DNA of 64,000 nt. It comes from Torreya grandis. Taxonomy: Eukaryota; Streptophyta; Pinopsida; Cupressales; Taxaceae. How positions within the stretch are numbered: the stretch's first letter is position 1; the number at the start of each line of letters is the position of its first letter. Below the pieces are notes generated by a model. The model did no database searches, was not told where the DNA came from, and worked only from the letters and a program-made list of their open reading frames with translations. This document shows, piece after piece, positions 1-11,400 of the stretch. The position numbers were made by a program, and so were the translations under genes. Location: positions 2,284,001 to 2,348,000 of the forward strand of contig JARHVA010001472.1 of assembly GCA_037957365.1 (NCBI GenBank), read 5' to 3'.

Positions 1-868
1 ACCAAATAAACCAAGGTAACTTATCAAAAACACCTTATCAAGCATTACACTAAATAAAGCTTCCCTATTTCCATACCATTTATAAGAACAATAGATTATA
101 GTTATAAAGTGATAAAGGAGTAGCCTAAGAGCTTGATTTTCTAAGTTACAAGTTAGGTCATTATTGTATTTGATTTGCATATATTATATGATTCACACAT
201 AAGCCAACATGTAGGGGAGAACTACATCAATTTGAGACCCTATTCAGAGAATTGGATATGTAGGTAGTGATAACTGATACATGAGTATTTTGGGTTAGAT
301 TAACACCATGTACCTATTAACTTATTTTCCCTCAAGGTCACCATAAAGATGAAAAACTAAGGTTTTATAAATTTATGAGGAGTGACAATCCATGACCTAG
401 ATCTAAATTCACTAGAATAAAGGTGAAGTTAAACCTAGAAGCATTTAAGTGGTCACATGTTTTTCTATTAGATATTCCATACATGACACTTTCATCAAAC
501 CCATACAATAGTGTTGATATAACCATTATAGGCTGACGTTAGTGTCTAGAGCTCAAGAAACATCAAATCCAAAATCTGACAACTATCCAGAATCATCTTT
601 TAGTCTATTTTATACCTATTTTAGATTTAGTATTGTTTTATCATCAGAACTAAGTATATTAATTATTTATCATTTCCATGCATAGCTTAGTTGTAATTTA
701 TATTTTTAGTCTATTCTTAGTATAATAAATTCAATGTATATTTATATATGAGTTTAGCATCCAATTGACCTATTGTATATCTGATTATCACCCTTGTGCA
801 TTATTATTTATATATTCTTAACCCTATATACCCTAAGTTAAAATCCTCATCCATTTTTGGGTTAAACA
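1..868 (+). repeat. Left LTR of element H (5' part outside window)
   Basis: This is a direct repeat of 7850-8714. The match is clearest at ACCTTATCAAGCATT near 41, at the CATGACCTAGAT block near 389, and at the terminal TTAAACA ending at 868. The copies have diverged by many substitutions and small indels, so the insertion is old. Confidence 0.75.
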
Positions 869-870
869 TT

Positions 871-886
871 TGGTGAACCTGATCTC
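871..886 (+). promoter_or_regulatory. Candidate primer-binding site of element H
   Basis: The sequence TGGTGAACCTGATC lies two bases after the LTR end at 868. It begins with the TGG expected of a site pairing with a tRNA 3' CCA end. I cannot assign the tRNA species. If the element runs on the minus strand instead, the primer site would lie just left of 7660. Confidence 0.4.
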
Positions 887-897
887 TATCTCTTTTC

Positions 898-1383
898 ATG
901 CAACTCCTAGAGTGTTCTAAAAACTTGATGACTTTTTTGATTTATAATTTGGTAAAAATTATTTCAAAAATTAGTTTGGTTTCAAAATCCAAAGAATACA
1001 TCAATAAAATGGATTGTTCCCTAGAGTTTGTGTGTCTCTCCTATCATGCTCTCATTTTGGTATTTATGACATTTCAAATGAATAAAATTGAGATTACTTC
1101 CCCTAAAATTAAGGAGTGTGATAACTATTCTCCCTTTAACTAGGTTCATATTATCAACCATTCAAAAGGTAATGTGGATAATCCTATTATGCCAAAAGAG
1201 GGTAACCGTAAAACCCTTCCCATATCCCTTAATGGTATATGTATGACTTTTCAATTCAATATACCCAGGTTTTGTGTTTTTGAATCCCTCAAAGATAAAA
1301 TTACCAATATGAGAAAGTCACTACATGAGTTACAAAATCAAAATCAGTCTCTAAATTCAAATATCGATTTATTACAAAATTAG
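898..1383 (+). pseudogene. Short unidentified ORF remnants after the element H primer site
   Basis: Two short reading frames (898-1143 and 1174-1383) follow the primer site. The second ends in a heptad-like stretch rich in Leu, Asn and Gln (LQNQNQSLNSNIDLLQN) that could form a coiled coil. A gag-like coat protein remnant would fit this position, but no zinc knuckle or retroviral gag motif is visible. They could also be chance frames. Confidence 0.25.
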
Positions 1384-1587
1384 ATTACATATACACATAA
1401 TCGACATTATGATAGTTTTAATCATGTGTTTACATCATCATTTATGAATGTTATGCCTAATAAAGTTCCTTGTATAGATTCAAAGCTACAATAAAACACA
1501 TCTAAAACAAGTGATCTAAACATTATACCAATGGTTACTAAGAGACCAAGTGAAATCCTAAGGAAACCATTTGATACAAAGTGATTC

Positions 1588-2515
1588 ACTTACCCTTAAT
1601 ATAATGAAACTATTTTTCACTTACTTGTGGACTGTCCCTATGTTCAAAAAGTTTTAAGCTTCTTTATTACTAAATTCAATGTTATTTAAGTGTTTGTTAG
1701 TTCTTTGTTTGACTTTTGGTAGGCCTGGGAGAGTCCTTTTCATAGTTTCCTTCTAAATAAAATCTAGAATCTCTCATTCCCTCACATCATCTAGGGAATT
1801 TGGGGCAAACAAAACAATGGAATCTATAGGAATAAAAAATGCATAAGTGGAATTCTTACCAAAAGAATTTTTTAGGCTATGGTGGAAATTTTCAATATAG
1901 TTCACAATGAAAAATTAAAAGTCTACTAATGTATGAAAAATAACTGGTTCTTAATTAGAAAATTGATCTTACTTGCTTAGGTAAGAGTGATACTAGACAT
2001 AAAATTAGAAGGACTAAATGAAAACCTCTACCTATGCATTGGTTAAAGCTTAACTTTGGTGGGGCATCAAAAGGAAATCCAAGTCCCTCAAGATAAGGAG
2101 GTATTTTAAGGGATCATCAAATAAAGTTTTTAGATGCTTATGTAGAGGACATGGGGATCAAATAAAATCATTAGACAAAAGTCCTTGCTGATTTATAGGG
2201 TTTACAATTGGCCAAACAACTTGGAGCTCATCTTCTCATCATAGAGGGGGATTATTTAAATATAGTGAATTGTCTTTCTAAGAAAAATTTAGTTAGTTAA
2301 ACAATCAAACAAGTGGTGGATGAGGCAATCTCAATCTTATAATCTAGGAAAGAAGTGGTTATTCAACATGTATATCAAGAAGGCAACAAGATTCTAGACT
2401 AGTTCACTAACTAGGGTGTTGGCTCATCAGGCTTGTTTGATTGGATTGCTATAGAAGATTTACCTTAGGACATTGGATAGAGGATTAATGAGGAAGCAAT
2501 TTTTAATGACCAAAA
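1588..2515 (+). pseudogene. 3' end of an L1-type LINE ORF2: zinc-finger-like region and RNase H domain, decayed
   Basis: The block around 1606-1650 reads ETIFHLLVDCPYVQKV, typical of the Cys/His region after the LINE reverse transcriptase. Near 1726 and 1795 come WESPFHSFLLN and GIWGKQNNGIYRNKKC. From 2040 one frame reads WLKLNFGGASKGNP, then LLIIEGDYLNIVNCLSKKN, then EGNKILD. These are the RNase H landmarks of plant LINEs (DGASKGNPG, EGDS, GNxxAD). The first catalytic Asp is Gly here. At least eight stops fall within the 430-base RNase H part, yet the frame is unbroken there; one frameshift separates it from the 1588-1726 frame. No poly-A tail or target-site duplication is evident, so this is a captured or truncated fragment lying within element H. 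Confidence 0.75.
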
Positions 2516-2980
2516 TGTTTGATTTTGTGGGAGTATTCCCCACATTCTTCTATAAAGTCCTTTGGAACTTTATGACTATATTTCCTTAGTTAAGTATTTA
2601 TTTGGTGAAGTTTAATTCCTTTGCCCTCTCTAGTGTTTCTAAAGAGAATCCTATAGATACATGGAGTAATAGGTAGAGTCATATTTATTTTATAGAAGGT
2701 ATTGAGGGGGTTGCTTTATGTATTTTTAGATGAATTATTTGTTGGATTTGGGGAAGTCTGAATATCCACTACTTTAGTGTGAAGGGCTACAACTAGCTAA
2801 TTTTTTTCCACATGGGGTTTCCTAATAGGATTGAGCCCAAAATGACTAAGTCAGAAAAAATGAGGAAATTTGGGATGTTTTACAGATAGGGGGTTTTGTG
2901 AGGTTTATGCAAAGAATTGAAGGACATGAAGGCATGTGTTGACCTTAATTATAGATTATTAAGATAACATAACCTTAAAT
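2516..2980. other. No recognisable feature
   Basis: AT-rich sequence between the LINE fossil and the coiled-coil ORF fossil. I see no motif or repeat here that I can name. Confidence 0.4.
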
Positions 2981-4380
2981 ATCAATGGTGTTTTACTAGA
3001 GGTGTCTGAAGAGCTAATAGATCATGTCACAGGATTAAAGTTGGAGGTGACTAAAATTTATAAAATGGGTAGGGACTTCAAGGAAAAAGAAAATTTCTTT
3101 TTAGAGGGTGAAACACTAGAGGTTCTACTTAATGGGTTTGAATGGGAATCTTTTCCAAGGCTTATTTGAGAAGTAGTGTTCAACCTGATGTAGTACATTA
3201 CCCTTGAAGGTAGGTTCAATATAGGTTTTTTGGTCTTTATTTATTTTTTTAAATTAATTTAGGAATGTCAATCCCCTGAGTCTTCTATTTTATATTTTTC
3301 TCTCTTTGGAGTCTTCCATGGTGAAATTCAAAAAGGGTAAATATTCTGCACCTAGACATGAAGCGTTAATATTTCTTATTTACAAGTATTTTAAGGGTAT
3401 GAACTAAATTACACTTGAAATTACTAATCCCTAGAAAAACAAAGATGATGGAAAACCAGCAGAATATTATAAAAATGAAGAAATTATGGATCAAATTATA
3501 AAAGTGAATAAATTATGGATCAAATATCTTGGTAATAATTATTTTAAGGATAAATATCTTAATCCTTCCAATGCTACTCCAAAACCTCAAGAAAGGGGCA
3601 TTAAGACTTGTTTGATAAATGTGGCTAAGGAGCCACCTATGTCTAGTAAGAAATTGGTTCAAAATGGTAAAATAGGACAAACATCTAGGGACTCTATTTT
3701 GGTTGAGGAAGAAAATGTTAGAAAAGAGGAATTCAACAATCAAAAGAAGTTGGAAAGGGACAACATTGTTATCCTTGCTAAGAAAATAGATTCGGTAAAG
3801 AGGAAAATAAGGGAGTGTCCCAAGGAGAAAGAGAGGGATTCTTCAGGTAGTCAACCCCATGACCTGAATAAAAAATTTCAATATTTTGGTAGATTATTTG
3901 AAAGGTAAATAAATCATTGATAATATTGAGGAAGAAATTGATTTGCAAAAATCAATTTTGAGATGGTTCATGAGGGAGATGATTGATCTTAAAGTTAAAG
4001 TTAAAAATCTACAGCAGGAGAATGAAAGACTAGCTCATACAAATCCTGACAATAATCTCAATCAAAAAGTTCAAGGACTTATAGAGAGGGTCGACATTCT
4101 TGAAAATGAAAATTAAAAACTTAAATATAACATCAACTTCTTAGTTAACTATAGTAAGGTGTTTATGCATGAAGAGATCTAAAATGTAGAAAATTTAAGA
4201 TCTCATTTGATAGATTTGTTTGATACTAGGACTTCATCTAAAGGAAAAGGTAAACAAATTCAATGTATAAAATGTCACAAAGATGTTGATAAGGAAAAGC
4301 TACTCCTCCAAATTGATTCAAATCTTAAACATATGAAGATATGTTGGAAAGATGTAGCTGGAAACTTGGACATGGAGTAG
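2981..4380 (+). pseudogene. Unidentified long ORF fossil with coiled coil and Cys/His cluster
   Basis: A chain of plus-strand frames, with few stops and at least two frameshifts (between about 3180 and 3310, and near 3905), spans roughly 460 codons. The N-terminal part (2981-3230) contains EELIDHVTGLKLEVTK and YITLEGRFN. The longest open part is 3486-3905, charged and Lys/Glu-rich. From 3907 to 4185 the frame is a clear coiled coil (DLKVKVKNLQQENERL). It ends with CIKCHKDVDKEKLL and HMKIC near 4264-4350, a possible metal-binding cluster ahead of a TAG at 4378. I do not recognise the family. In an LTR element without pol it could be a gag-like or accessory ORF, or a captured host gene. Confidence 0.45.
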
Positions 4381-6290
4381 GTTTTTGGTACTCTTCTAAC
4401 TACTTTTCACTCTTGGAGTCTCTTCGACTACTTTTAGAATGTATTTGGATAATTTTTTAGTTACTTATATTTCTATTTTATATTATCTCTTTTGAGAACT
4501 CAGTGGGTCCTTTGGTCTATTTTTGCTTTTACTTATCCTAGGGTTTGGAGGCCATAGTCAAAAAAATCTCCCCTTTAAACTTAATTAAAAAACTTACCCT
4601 CTATACATCTCATATGTAGATCCAATTATTATTGTGCATATCATAGAATGCAAGGAAACCATACAAACCATTACTTCACTCTAGAGAAAAGGATACAATG
4701 CATAATTTATAGTGATGATATTATACTTGATACCTCTCACCAAGAGACATAAAAGGTCTAATTTTTTTCAAAAATCCAAAATATTAAAATACATAAAATA
4801 AAAAACATTCAAAAATATGTTTTGAACCTACATGTTCTAGTGGATCTTTGGCATCTATGTGTTAGTTTCATGTTGATGGATGACATATTTAGTTACTCCT
4901 ACATACACATGTGTGTCATAGTTATACTTGAGTGTGATATAGGTATATAAAAATACATGATCTATTCCTATTTCAAATGTTTGACCTTACCTCTACTCAT
5001 GTCATGAAGACATTAGGGACATCCACTTCTTTGATCTTGATATACATAGGTTACATGACTTGATGTCTACTCTACATTAACATGTTTGAGCTTAGATATG
5101 TACTTACACATGCCTTTATCCATGATTATATCTTACAAAAGATACTTTATATGTTATACACTTGAAATTTTTTCCTAACACATTCAGTCCATGGGCTAAT
5201 ATGGCATATTTATACTGGTTTCATATGCTTTACTTTATGTACTTCCTTGAGTTTTTTGCCTTGTTATTGTATGTCTTGTTTGATCATTTGAATATGTTCA
5301 TTTTATTTTAACCCCGTACCTATGTGTTCTTTATATTACATTTTCATATGCCATTGTTTATTATATGGATATTTGAATATGTTATCCTTGATTTTGTAGA
5401 CATTTGAATAAGTCATGTCCCTTTGATTGTGTGATATTTGAACATGCCCCTTGTTTGTGGTATTTTGATCTAAAACTTAGAAGATTTGGTTGAAATATAA
5501 TTCAAGAAATAAGAACAACACAATTGTAATAATGTTATCTCTAAGAAGAGATGTTTTATTGATCAAAATTTGCAAACCCAAACATATGCCTATCTCTGAG
5601 AAGAGATGTCTAATTTCTATTTTGGGTTACATCTTCATTTATACATATTTTGAAGGTAGGAGGAGGATGTGGAAGGTCACCAATCTCAAGGGAGATTAAG
5701 TTTTTTGACTTCCATGATTTACAACAATACAGAATTTGAGGAATTACTATTTTTAGAAACTTATTATTTTTAGACTACACTACTAAAATTGAAATTTGGG
5801 TCACTTCTATTTAGTTTTTAAGGGTCAAAATCCACTAAATGAAGCTTAGTTTCATCTCACAGTGTTCCCCTCATTCTTAGCTTTCCAACGGTTCAAACAT
5901 GGATTCAAATGAAGATATGGTGCAAAATTTATGGCTTTCGAAAGTTCTACCACCAATTGGGGCAGAACCATCACCTAAATTGTTGCTTGAAATATTGCTC
6001 AAATCATTTCTTTAGACCATTGCATTTTGATTTGATTTTGAGTGATCTTTTGTGTGTGTTTGATTTATTTTTTGAGCTTGTATTGTTACCATATAGATGT
6101 TTCCACAATATTTATGATGCATCTTAGGTCTTCATGTGATCACATTGGTTTTATGCACTTCAATGCTATATCTACCTAGACATGTTCCTTATATAATCTA
6201 CATGGTTCCATTCACAAAATATATAATTCTTTTATCTTTTTAAGGTGAGGTAAATACTAGTTCCTAGCTTTACCTCACCTTAAAGGGAGA
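4381..6290. other. Element H interior, no gene recognised
   Basis: AT-rich interior sequence. Short frames at 5490-5699 and 5909-6127 have no recognisable motif and no support from a neighbouring domain. Confidence 0.4.
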
Positions 6291-6294
6291 GCAT

Positions 6295-6575
6295 ATTAGT
6301 GGGAGCATGTCATAGAGGCAACTTATCTATACTTGGCACAATTTTTAGATTTAGTGGGGGCATGTCATATAGGCATGGCTTCCACATATTCACAGTTTTC
6401 AAATGTAGTTCGGGCATGCTTTGGAAGTATGTTCTCCATACCTATTCAGTATTCAACATTTATAGAATACAATGGGGACATGTTTTGGAAACATGTTCTC
6501 CACATTGATACTTATATCAATTCTGAGGTTTTTCCATATAATAGTGGGGGCATGCTTTGAAAGTATGTTCTTCAC
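6295..6575 (+). repeat. Degenerate tandem repeat with a GGGGCATG core
   Basis: About five imperfect units carry GGGGGCATGT or GGGGCATGCTTTGGAAG followed by ATGTTCTCCACA. They recur at roughly 6298, 6356, 6412, 6472 and 6545, at a period near 60-70 bases. The G-rich start of each unit resembles a polypurine tract. The array sits in the 3' half of element H, where tandem repeats are common in plant LTR elements. Confidence 0.6.
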
Positions 6576-7659
6576 ACATACACAATTTCTGAATTGGCCA
6601 AAGTACATAGTTATGTGATTCAAATTTATAGTTATGGAAACATTTTATACATTGGTACTATATTTATACACATTTTTAGCATGAGACATATCTAAGGTGC
6701 ATATGTTATGCAATTTATGCCTAATATTGTAAAATATAAATTAATTTTAGAATCCAAAACCCTTTTACATACTAATACCCCGATCAAACTTTTACAAACT
6801 TTATTGAGCTAATTTAATATATTAGTTGGTTCACTTTTTGATATGCTTGAGATGATTAAATCATTCAATATTGCTAAGTTCTTAGTTTAGACTTTATTTT
6901 ATCATCCAACCTTACCATGTTATAAGTATCATTGTGTTACATAGATGAGCTAATCTCAACTACAAAATGGTAACTCACTTTTACTTTAAATTTTGGGGCA
7001 TGTGCCTTCCAATCTCTCTCTTTCTATCTCTATCTCCTTGTATATATTCACTTTCAAGATTTATCTATATTTGTCCTAATATTAGTTTCAAAACCTTCCA
7101 ATGATACATATTTTTCAAATCAACTTGTTAATATGCAAGGTGGTTACATTGACACAAAACTCTACTCCTAAAGCTTGATCTTTTGATTTAAATCTATTTC
7201 AAATACTTTTAATTCCAAATTATATTTACTGATTATATACTATAACATGTTGTTGGTTGCAAGTAAGTCACCAATAAATCACTCAAGTTGGGAACATACA
7301 AATATAAGGTGTGTTATACACACCTAGGTATACATTCATTTCTCTTAAACTAGGAATTTCATTACTATATTAAAAATGGGGGGGGGGGGCAATGCAGATG
7401 ATATTTATGGATTATATACCACCTCAATCTTATATAATTGGAAACTCAAACCTTGGTTGTTCCTCTTATATATAAACCTTTCCCACCTCTACAAATCTCA
7501 TATTTATTCTATCTTATGCCCCTTGGAATATCTCTTAGTCTAAATAGTCTTGTGTTGATGACCTAGGATTTTATCTTGCTCAAAATGTTTATAATATACT
7601 TATACTCCACTGTTACAAGTTTTGAGCATTTACGTACTTTCTTGCTCCCTAGACACCAA
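6576..7659. other. 3' interior of element H; one G12 run
   Basis: No coding region is seen. The only notable object is an uninterrupted run of 12 G at 7378-7389. Confidence 0.4.
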
Positions 7660-8714
7660 TGTTAGGGATAGACACTAGCATCAACATTAGTGTCTTAACT
7701 CGATGCAAGTGCCTAGTGCCCTTAAGTCATCTATTTTGTAAATGAAATGTATCCTAATGGTCAACATAAGTGATTTTATGCGAGTTACTTATCCAAAGGG
7801 GTTGATATAAATATAAGATCAACCCTCATTTATTCCTTACCTATAAACATACTAAATATACCAAGACATCTTATCAAAAACACCCTATCAAGCATTCAAT
7901 TAAACAAAGCTTTCCTATTGACATACCAATCATAGGAAAAACACATCTATAGGTCTAAAGTACTAAAAGAGCAACCCAAGAACTTGATTTTTCAAGTTAT
8001 GAGTTAGATCACTCTTGTACTTACTTTGCATATATTACATGATTCACATACAATCCAACATGTAAGGGAAAACTACATTAGTCTGAAGCCCTCTTCAAAT
8101 TATTGGTTATGTAAGTAGCACACACTCATAGAGGGGTATTTAGGGTTATCTCAACATTGTGTGCCCACTAATACATTTTCCCTCAAGATCACCATGAAGA
8201 TGAACTAGGGTTTTAAAAATTCATGAGGAGTGATAGTCCATGACCTAGATTTGAATGCACTAGAGTGAAGGTAAAGTCAAACCCAAAATCATCTAGATGG
8301 TTGCATCCTTTTCCAATAGGCATTTTATATAAGACACTTTCATTGAACTTAGACAGTAACATCAACACAACCATCCCAATCAGGTGTTAGTTTCCAAATT
8401 TCTATAAGCATGAGATCAAAAATTTAATGACTATTTTATAATCATCTTCTAATCTACTTGTTCTAAATCTAATAGTGTGTTAGCATTAGAACCAACTAAG
8501 TATATTACTTGTTTATGATTTACATGCATAAATTATTTATACTTTATATATTTTACATATTTTCAACATAAAATATTTAGTGTATGTTTATATCTGAGTT
8601 TACAAACCAATTGGTTTGTTATAGATCTAATTATCACCCGTGCGCATTATCATTGTTATATTCTTAACCCTATATACCCCAAGTTAGGATCCTCATATAT
8701 TTTAGGGTTAAACA
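7660..8714 (+). repeat. Right LTR of element H
   Basis: A 1055-base LTR starting TGTTAGGGATAGACAC and ending TTAAACA. From 7850 onward it matches bases 1-868. A TATA-like box (TATAAATATAAG) sits near 7805. Just before 7660 there is no convincing polypurine tract. Confidence 0.7.
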
Positions 8715-9249
8715 TGTTATTTAAGTGAAATTAAAATTTATTTAAGTCCATTTCTATTTTATAGGTAATTTGAGAGGCCATATTTAGGTAGGTTGCATGA
8801 TTTGATGACTTGTTGAGCAAGGTTTCTTGTATGTTGACCTTGTCTTGAATGTGAGTCAACCTTGTTTGCTGTCTTTGATTCAGTATAATTTAAGTTATCT
8901 TAGGGTATATTTTTAGAATTATAATTATATATTACTTAGTTTTAAGTAAATGTCTTAATTAAGTTTTTACTTTATGCTTAATTTAGACATAACTTGTCAT
9001 GCAAGTTATCTTATAAAATATTTGTTTTATCATTTATTATTAATACAAGATTATGCGTAAGTGTGGATAAAAATTACTTTTATAAATTCATGTTGCATAT
9101 TTTTATTTCTATTCTAGATATTTAAAAAATAAGTCTAGCAAGCACATGTTTTTGGTTTTGAAGTTATTTGGTATATTTTTGGTCTATAGTCTCACTTACA
9201 ACATAACTAGTTTAACAACTAGTGATTTTAGGACATATTGATTGATACG
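8715..9249. other. Sequence between element H and the integrase of element B
   Basis: AT-rich sequence expected to hold the 3' end of the minus-strand element B. No LTR copy matching the right side of B (beyond 27392) was found by eye. Confidence 0.35.
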
Positions 9250-9880
9250 TATATTCAATTTAAAATTAATTAAGAGATTAATTTCACTCCCTCTATACAT
9301 TAAAAACCTTAAAGGAATATTATCAGATATTATTTCATAAGAAAATCCAAATCTTAAAAAAATTGATTCTCAAAAAATGATATCACTTCGAAAGCGATAT
9401 AACTTCTCAATGTTATAAATTCAAGCCATTTAGTGAAATAATCAATATCACATTGAATGTATCTATGGTTATTTGAGGACAAAGGATTAATGTTAGAGAT
9501 GAAATCAATACCCCATTTAATAAAATGTGTCTCGTGTATAATAGGATTTAAAGGCATGGTCGATAATCTGTCTTTTCCAGTGAAAAGCTAACATGACATA
9601 CATGACCTCAATAACATATAAACATATTGAAATAAGGTAGGTTAATAATATATTGCATGTATAATTTTATATGTATTATTTTTCATTGTAGAGTGTCCAC
9701 CACAATTGCATTTGTAACAACTCCAAAGAACCTTTCGAGTTTTTTCAGGGTTAAAACAACATAAAAACACTCCATCTCTATTCCTATATAATCATGTTTA
9801 ATAATAAGAATAATTTTAAACCTTGTAACCTAAGTTATCTTATTTGACATTTATCTAATGAATTAATATAGTCTTGATTT
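9250..9880 (-). pseudogene. Integrase of element B (zinc finger and first part of the rve core), decayed
   Basis: The reverse strand from about 9850 reads through a zinc-finger remnant (CNCGGHSTM, then PTLFQYVYMLLRSCMSC and LFTGKDRLSTM). The core is clearest at 9354-9557: FIKWGIDFISNINPLSSN and YFTKWLEF. The first catalytic Asp is present in WGIDFI. Integrase inserts the cDNA into the chromosome; this copy cannot, as the core ends near the left boundary and stops interrupt it. In the intact element this domain followed gRNH directly. The 11.8 kb between them is the inserted element A. Confidence 0.75.
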
Positions 9881-10026
9881 AGGAAATAATTAAAAAGGTC
9901 ATGATGCCAATCATCTTAAAAAAATAAGTAATTCAAATCATGCATCTTGAGTCTTATATTGAATTGTTGTGAAAGATCAATAACCTTCATGGTTTGGAAA
10001 TAAGGTTTGGTATTCAAACTATCTTC

Positions 10027-10031
10027 CACTG
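10027..10031. repeat. Target-site duplication CACTG, left copy (element A)
   Basis: CACTG immediately precedes the left LTR and is repeated exactly at 21865-21869. A 5-bp duplication is the standard mark of Ty3/gypsy integration and fixes both element boundaries. Confidence 0.9.
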
Positions 10032-10395
10032 TGTTGTCCCCCAAAAGTAACAGCTATTTTTGGGACAACATTTGAACTATTTTGGTCTTACAGACCAAAA
10101 TTGTCTCTTCCATTTCCAAAATTTGTCCTAGATATTCAAATTCCTCATTTTCCAAGCTTCTCAGAAAATCTACGAACTCTGCAGGTCAAGTTTAATGGGT
10201 TTTACATGTTGATTTCTACGGACTTTGTTTCTACAGACTCTACAGCCAAGTTCATTTACATAGGTTCAAAGATTTTTGCAAGCAGTTTCAGTCAAAAGAA
10301 TCAGTTTTCAACACTTAGTCATTCTCTGAGATTGGTTCAGAGCTTTGGTTCAATTGAAAATCTTCATCGACAAGCATCTGAGTACAAAAAAATAC

Positions 10396-11025
10396 TTGAA
10401 CCATTGAACCGTTGAACCATTGAACCACTTTGGTTCAAAGGTTCAACGGGTTCAAGGTTCAACAAGTTCAACGTCTTTGGAAAGAGTTAAGTGCTTCATC
10501 AAGGTTCAAAGTTCAATCGCTTCAATTGGTTCATCAGCTTTAAGACACTTGGCCAAATCAAGGCGGCTTGAACCATTGAACCACTTTGGTTCAAAGGTTC
10601 AACGGGTTCAAGGTTCAATGGTGAGTTTAACCAAAGGAATAGTTTAATGGCTCAGTTCAACCAAGTGGTTCAACGTTTTATTTCACTCAGTGTCTTTTAG
10701 TTCAACCAAATAGTTCACTTAGTTGGTTCATTCTTTCAGTTCATCCTTTGGTTCAACGTCTACAAGTTCAATAGCAGGTTCATTCACTTGGTTAATTTGA
10801 TTGAACCATTGGCTTGAACCATTTTGGTTCAAAGCCTTGGTTTAATTGATTAGTTCAACGAGATGGTTCAACTGTTGGTTCAAAGGCAAGTTCATAACGT
10901 TTGGTTCAATGCTTAGTTCATCGGCTTGTTTCATCCAATTGAACTATCGGCTTGAACCATTAGCTTAAACCATTTTTGGTTCAACATCTTGGTTCATTGC
11001 CAAAGTTCAAAGGGGTAGTTCAATG
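10396..11025. repeat. Dense GGTTCAA / TTGAACC heptamer array (5' LTR of A)
   Basis: The heptamer GGTTCAA and its complement TTGAACC recur with irregular spacing over about 630 bases. There are eight perfect copies in the first 85 bases (four in each orientation), and near-matches such as AGTTCAA and GGTTCAT continue to the end. Blocks of TTGAACC followed by blocks of GGTTCAA can fold back on each other. The same array sits at 19375-20032 in the 3' LTR. Confidence 0.85.
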
Positions 11026-11299
11026 CAGAAGGAAACTTCTCGAAGGACAAGTGCCCTTGCGGAGGACACTTAATCAATAAAAGTACCCTTTGGAAGGGTC
11101 ATTTTTCAAAGAAGCTGAAAGGTAATTCTTTCAGATTTGTTTAAGGCATTTAAAAAATTGGCTAAGACTTAATTCTTTCAGATTTTTTTCCAAAGGAATT
11201 CCTTCAGACAAAAATCTTGAAAGAATTGTAAGTGGCAATAGGCGCAAAAAATCAAAAGACCAGTCAAAGACTTTGTGAAACAAATTTTTGCAAACTTTT

Positions 11300-11400
11300 G
11301 TTCGTGGGAATTTTCCCCAGACTTTTTGTCTGTGAGAATTTTCCCCAGGCAAATTGTCTGCAGGAATTTTCTGTGGGACAAATGTCTACAAAAATTACCC
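11300..11400 (+). repeat. About 31-bp tandem repeat in the LTR of A
   Basis: Three to four units combine a GGGAATTTTCC block with a TTTGTCTG or AATTGTCTG block, e.g. GAATTTTCCCCAGAC and GAATTTTCCCCAGGC. The matching region in the 3' LTR is about 20310-20410. It lies in U3 upstream of the TATA box, where enhancer-like repeats are common. Confidence 0.6.

Larger units (their letters stand above)
1..8714 (+). mobile_element. Element H: pol-less LTR retrotransposon (LARD-like), left LTR truncated by the window
   Basis: Bases 1-868 and 7850-8714 are diverged direct copies of one another. The right copy extends left to 7660, so the left copy is cut by the window edge. The LTR begins TGTTAGGG and ends GGGTTAAACA, with short TGTT/AACA inverted ends. 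The 6.8 kb between the copies shows no reverse transcriptase, integrase or RNase H of its own in any frame I could follow. It holds a LINE fossil and an unidentified ORF fossil. Plus orientation is favoured by a TATA-like box in the LTR near 7805 and by TGG-starting sequence just after 868. The minus orientation is not fully excluded, because the reverse complement just left of 7660 also begins TTGGTGTC. The target-site duplication cannot be checked. Confidence 0.7.

Noticed and set aside
7378..7389. G12 run as a G-quadruplex or polypurine tract
   Set aside because: A single uninterrupted run without further G tracts cannot form a standard intramolecular quadruplex with loops, and it is 270 bases from the LTR.
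10396..11025. GGTTCAA as a tRNA or SINE internal promoter (B box resembles GGTTCGAnnCC)
   Set aside because: The motif lacks the invariant B-box flanks and no A box or tRNA fold accompanies it. It occurs dozens of times in both directions.
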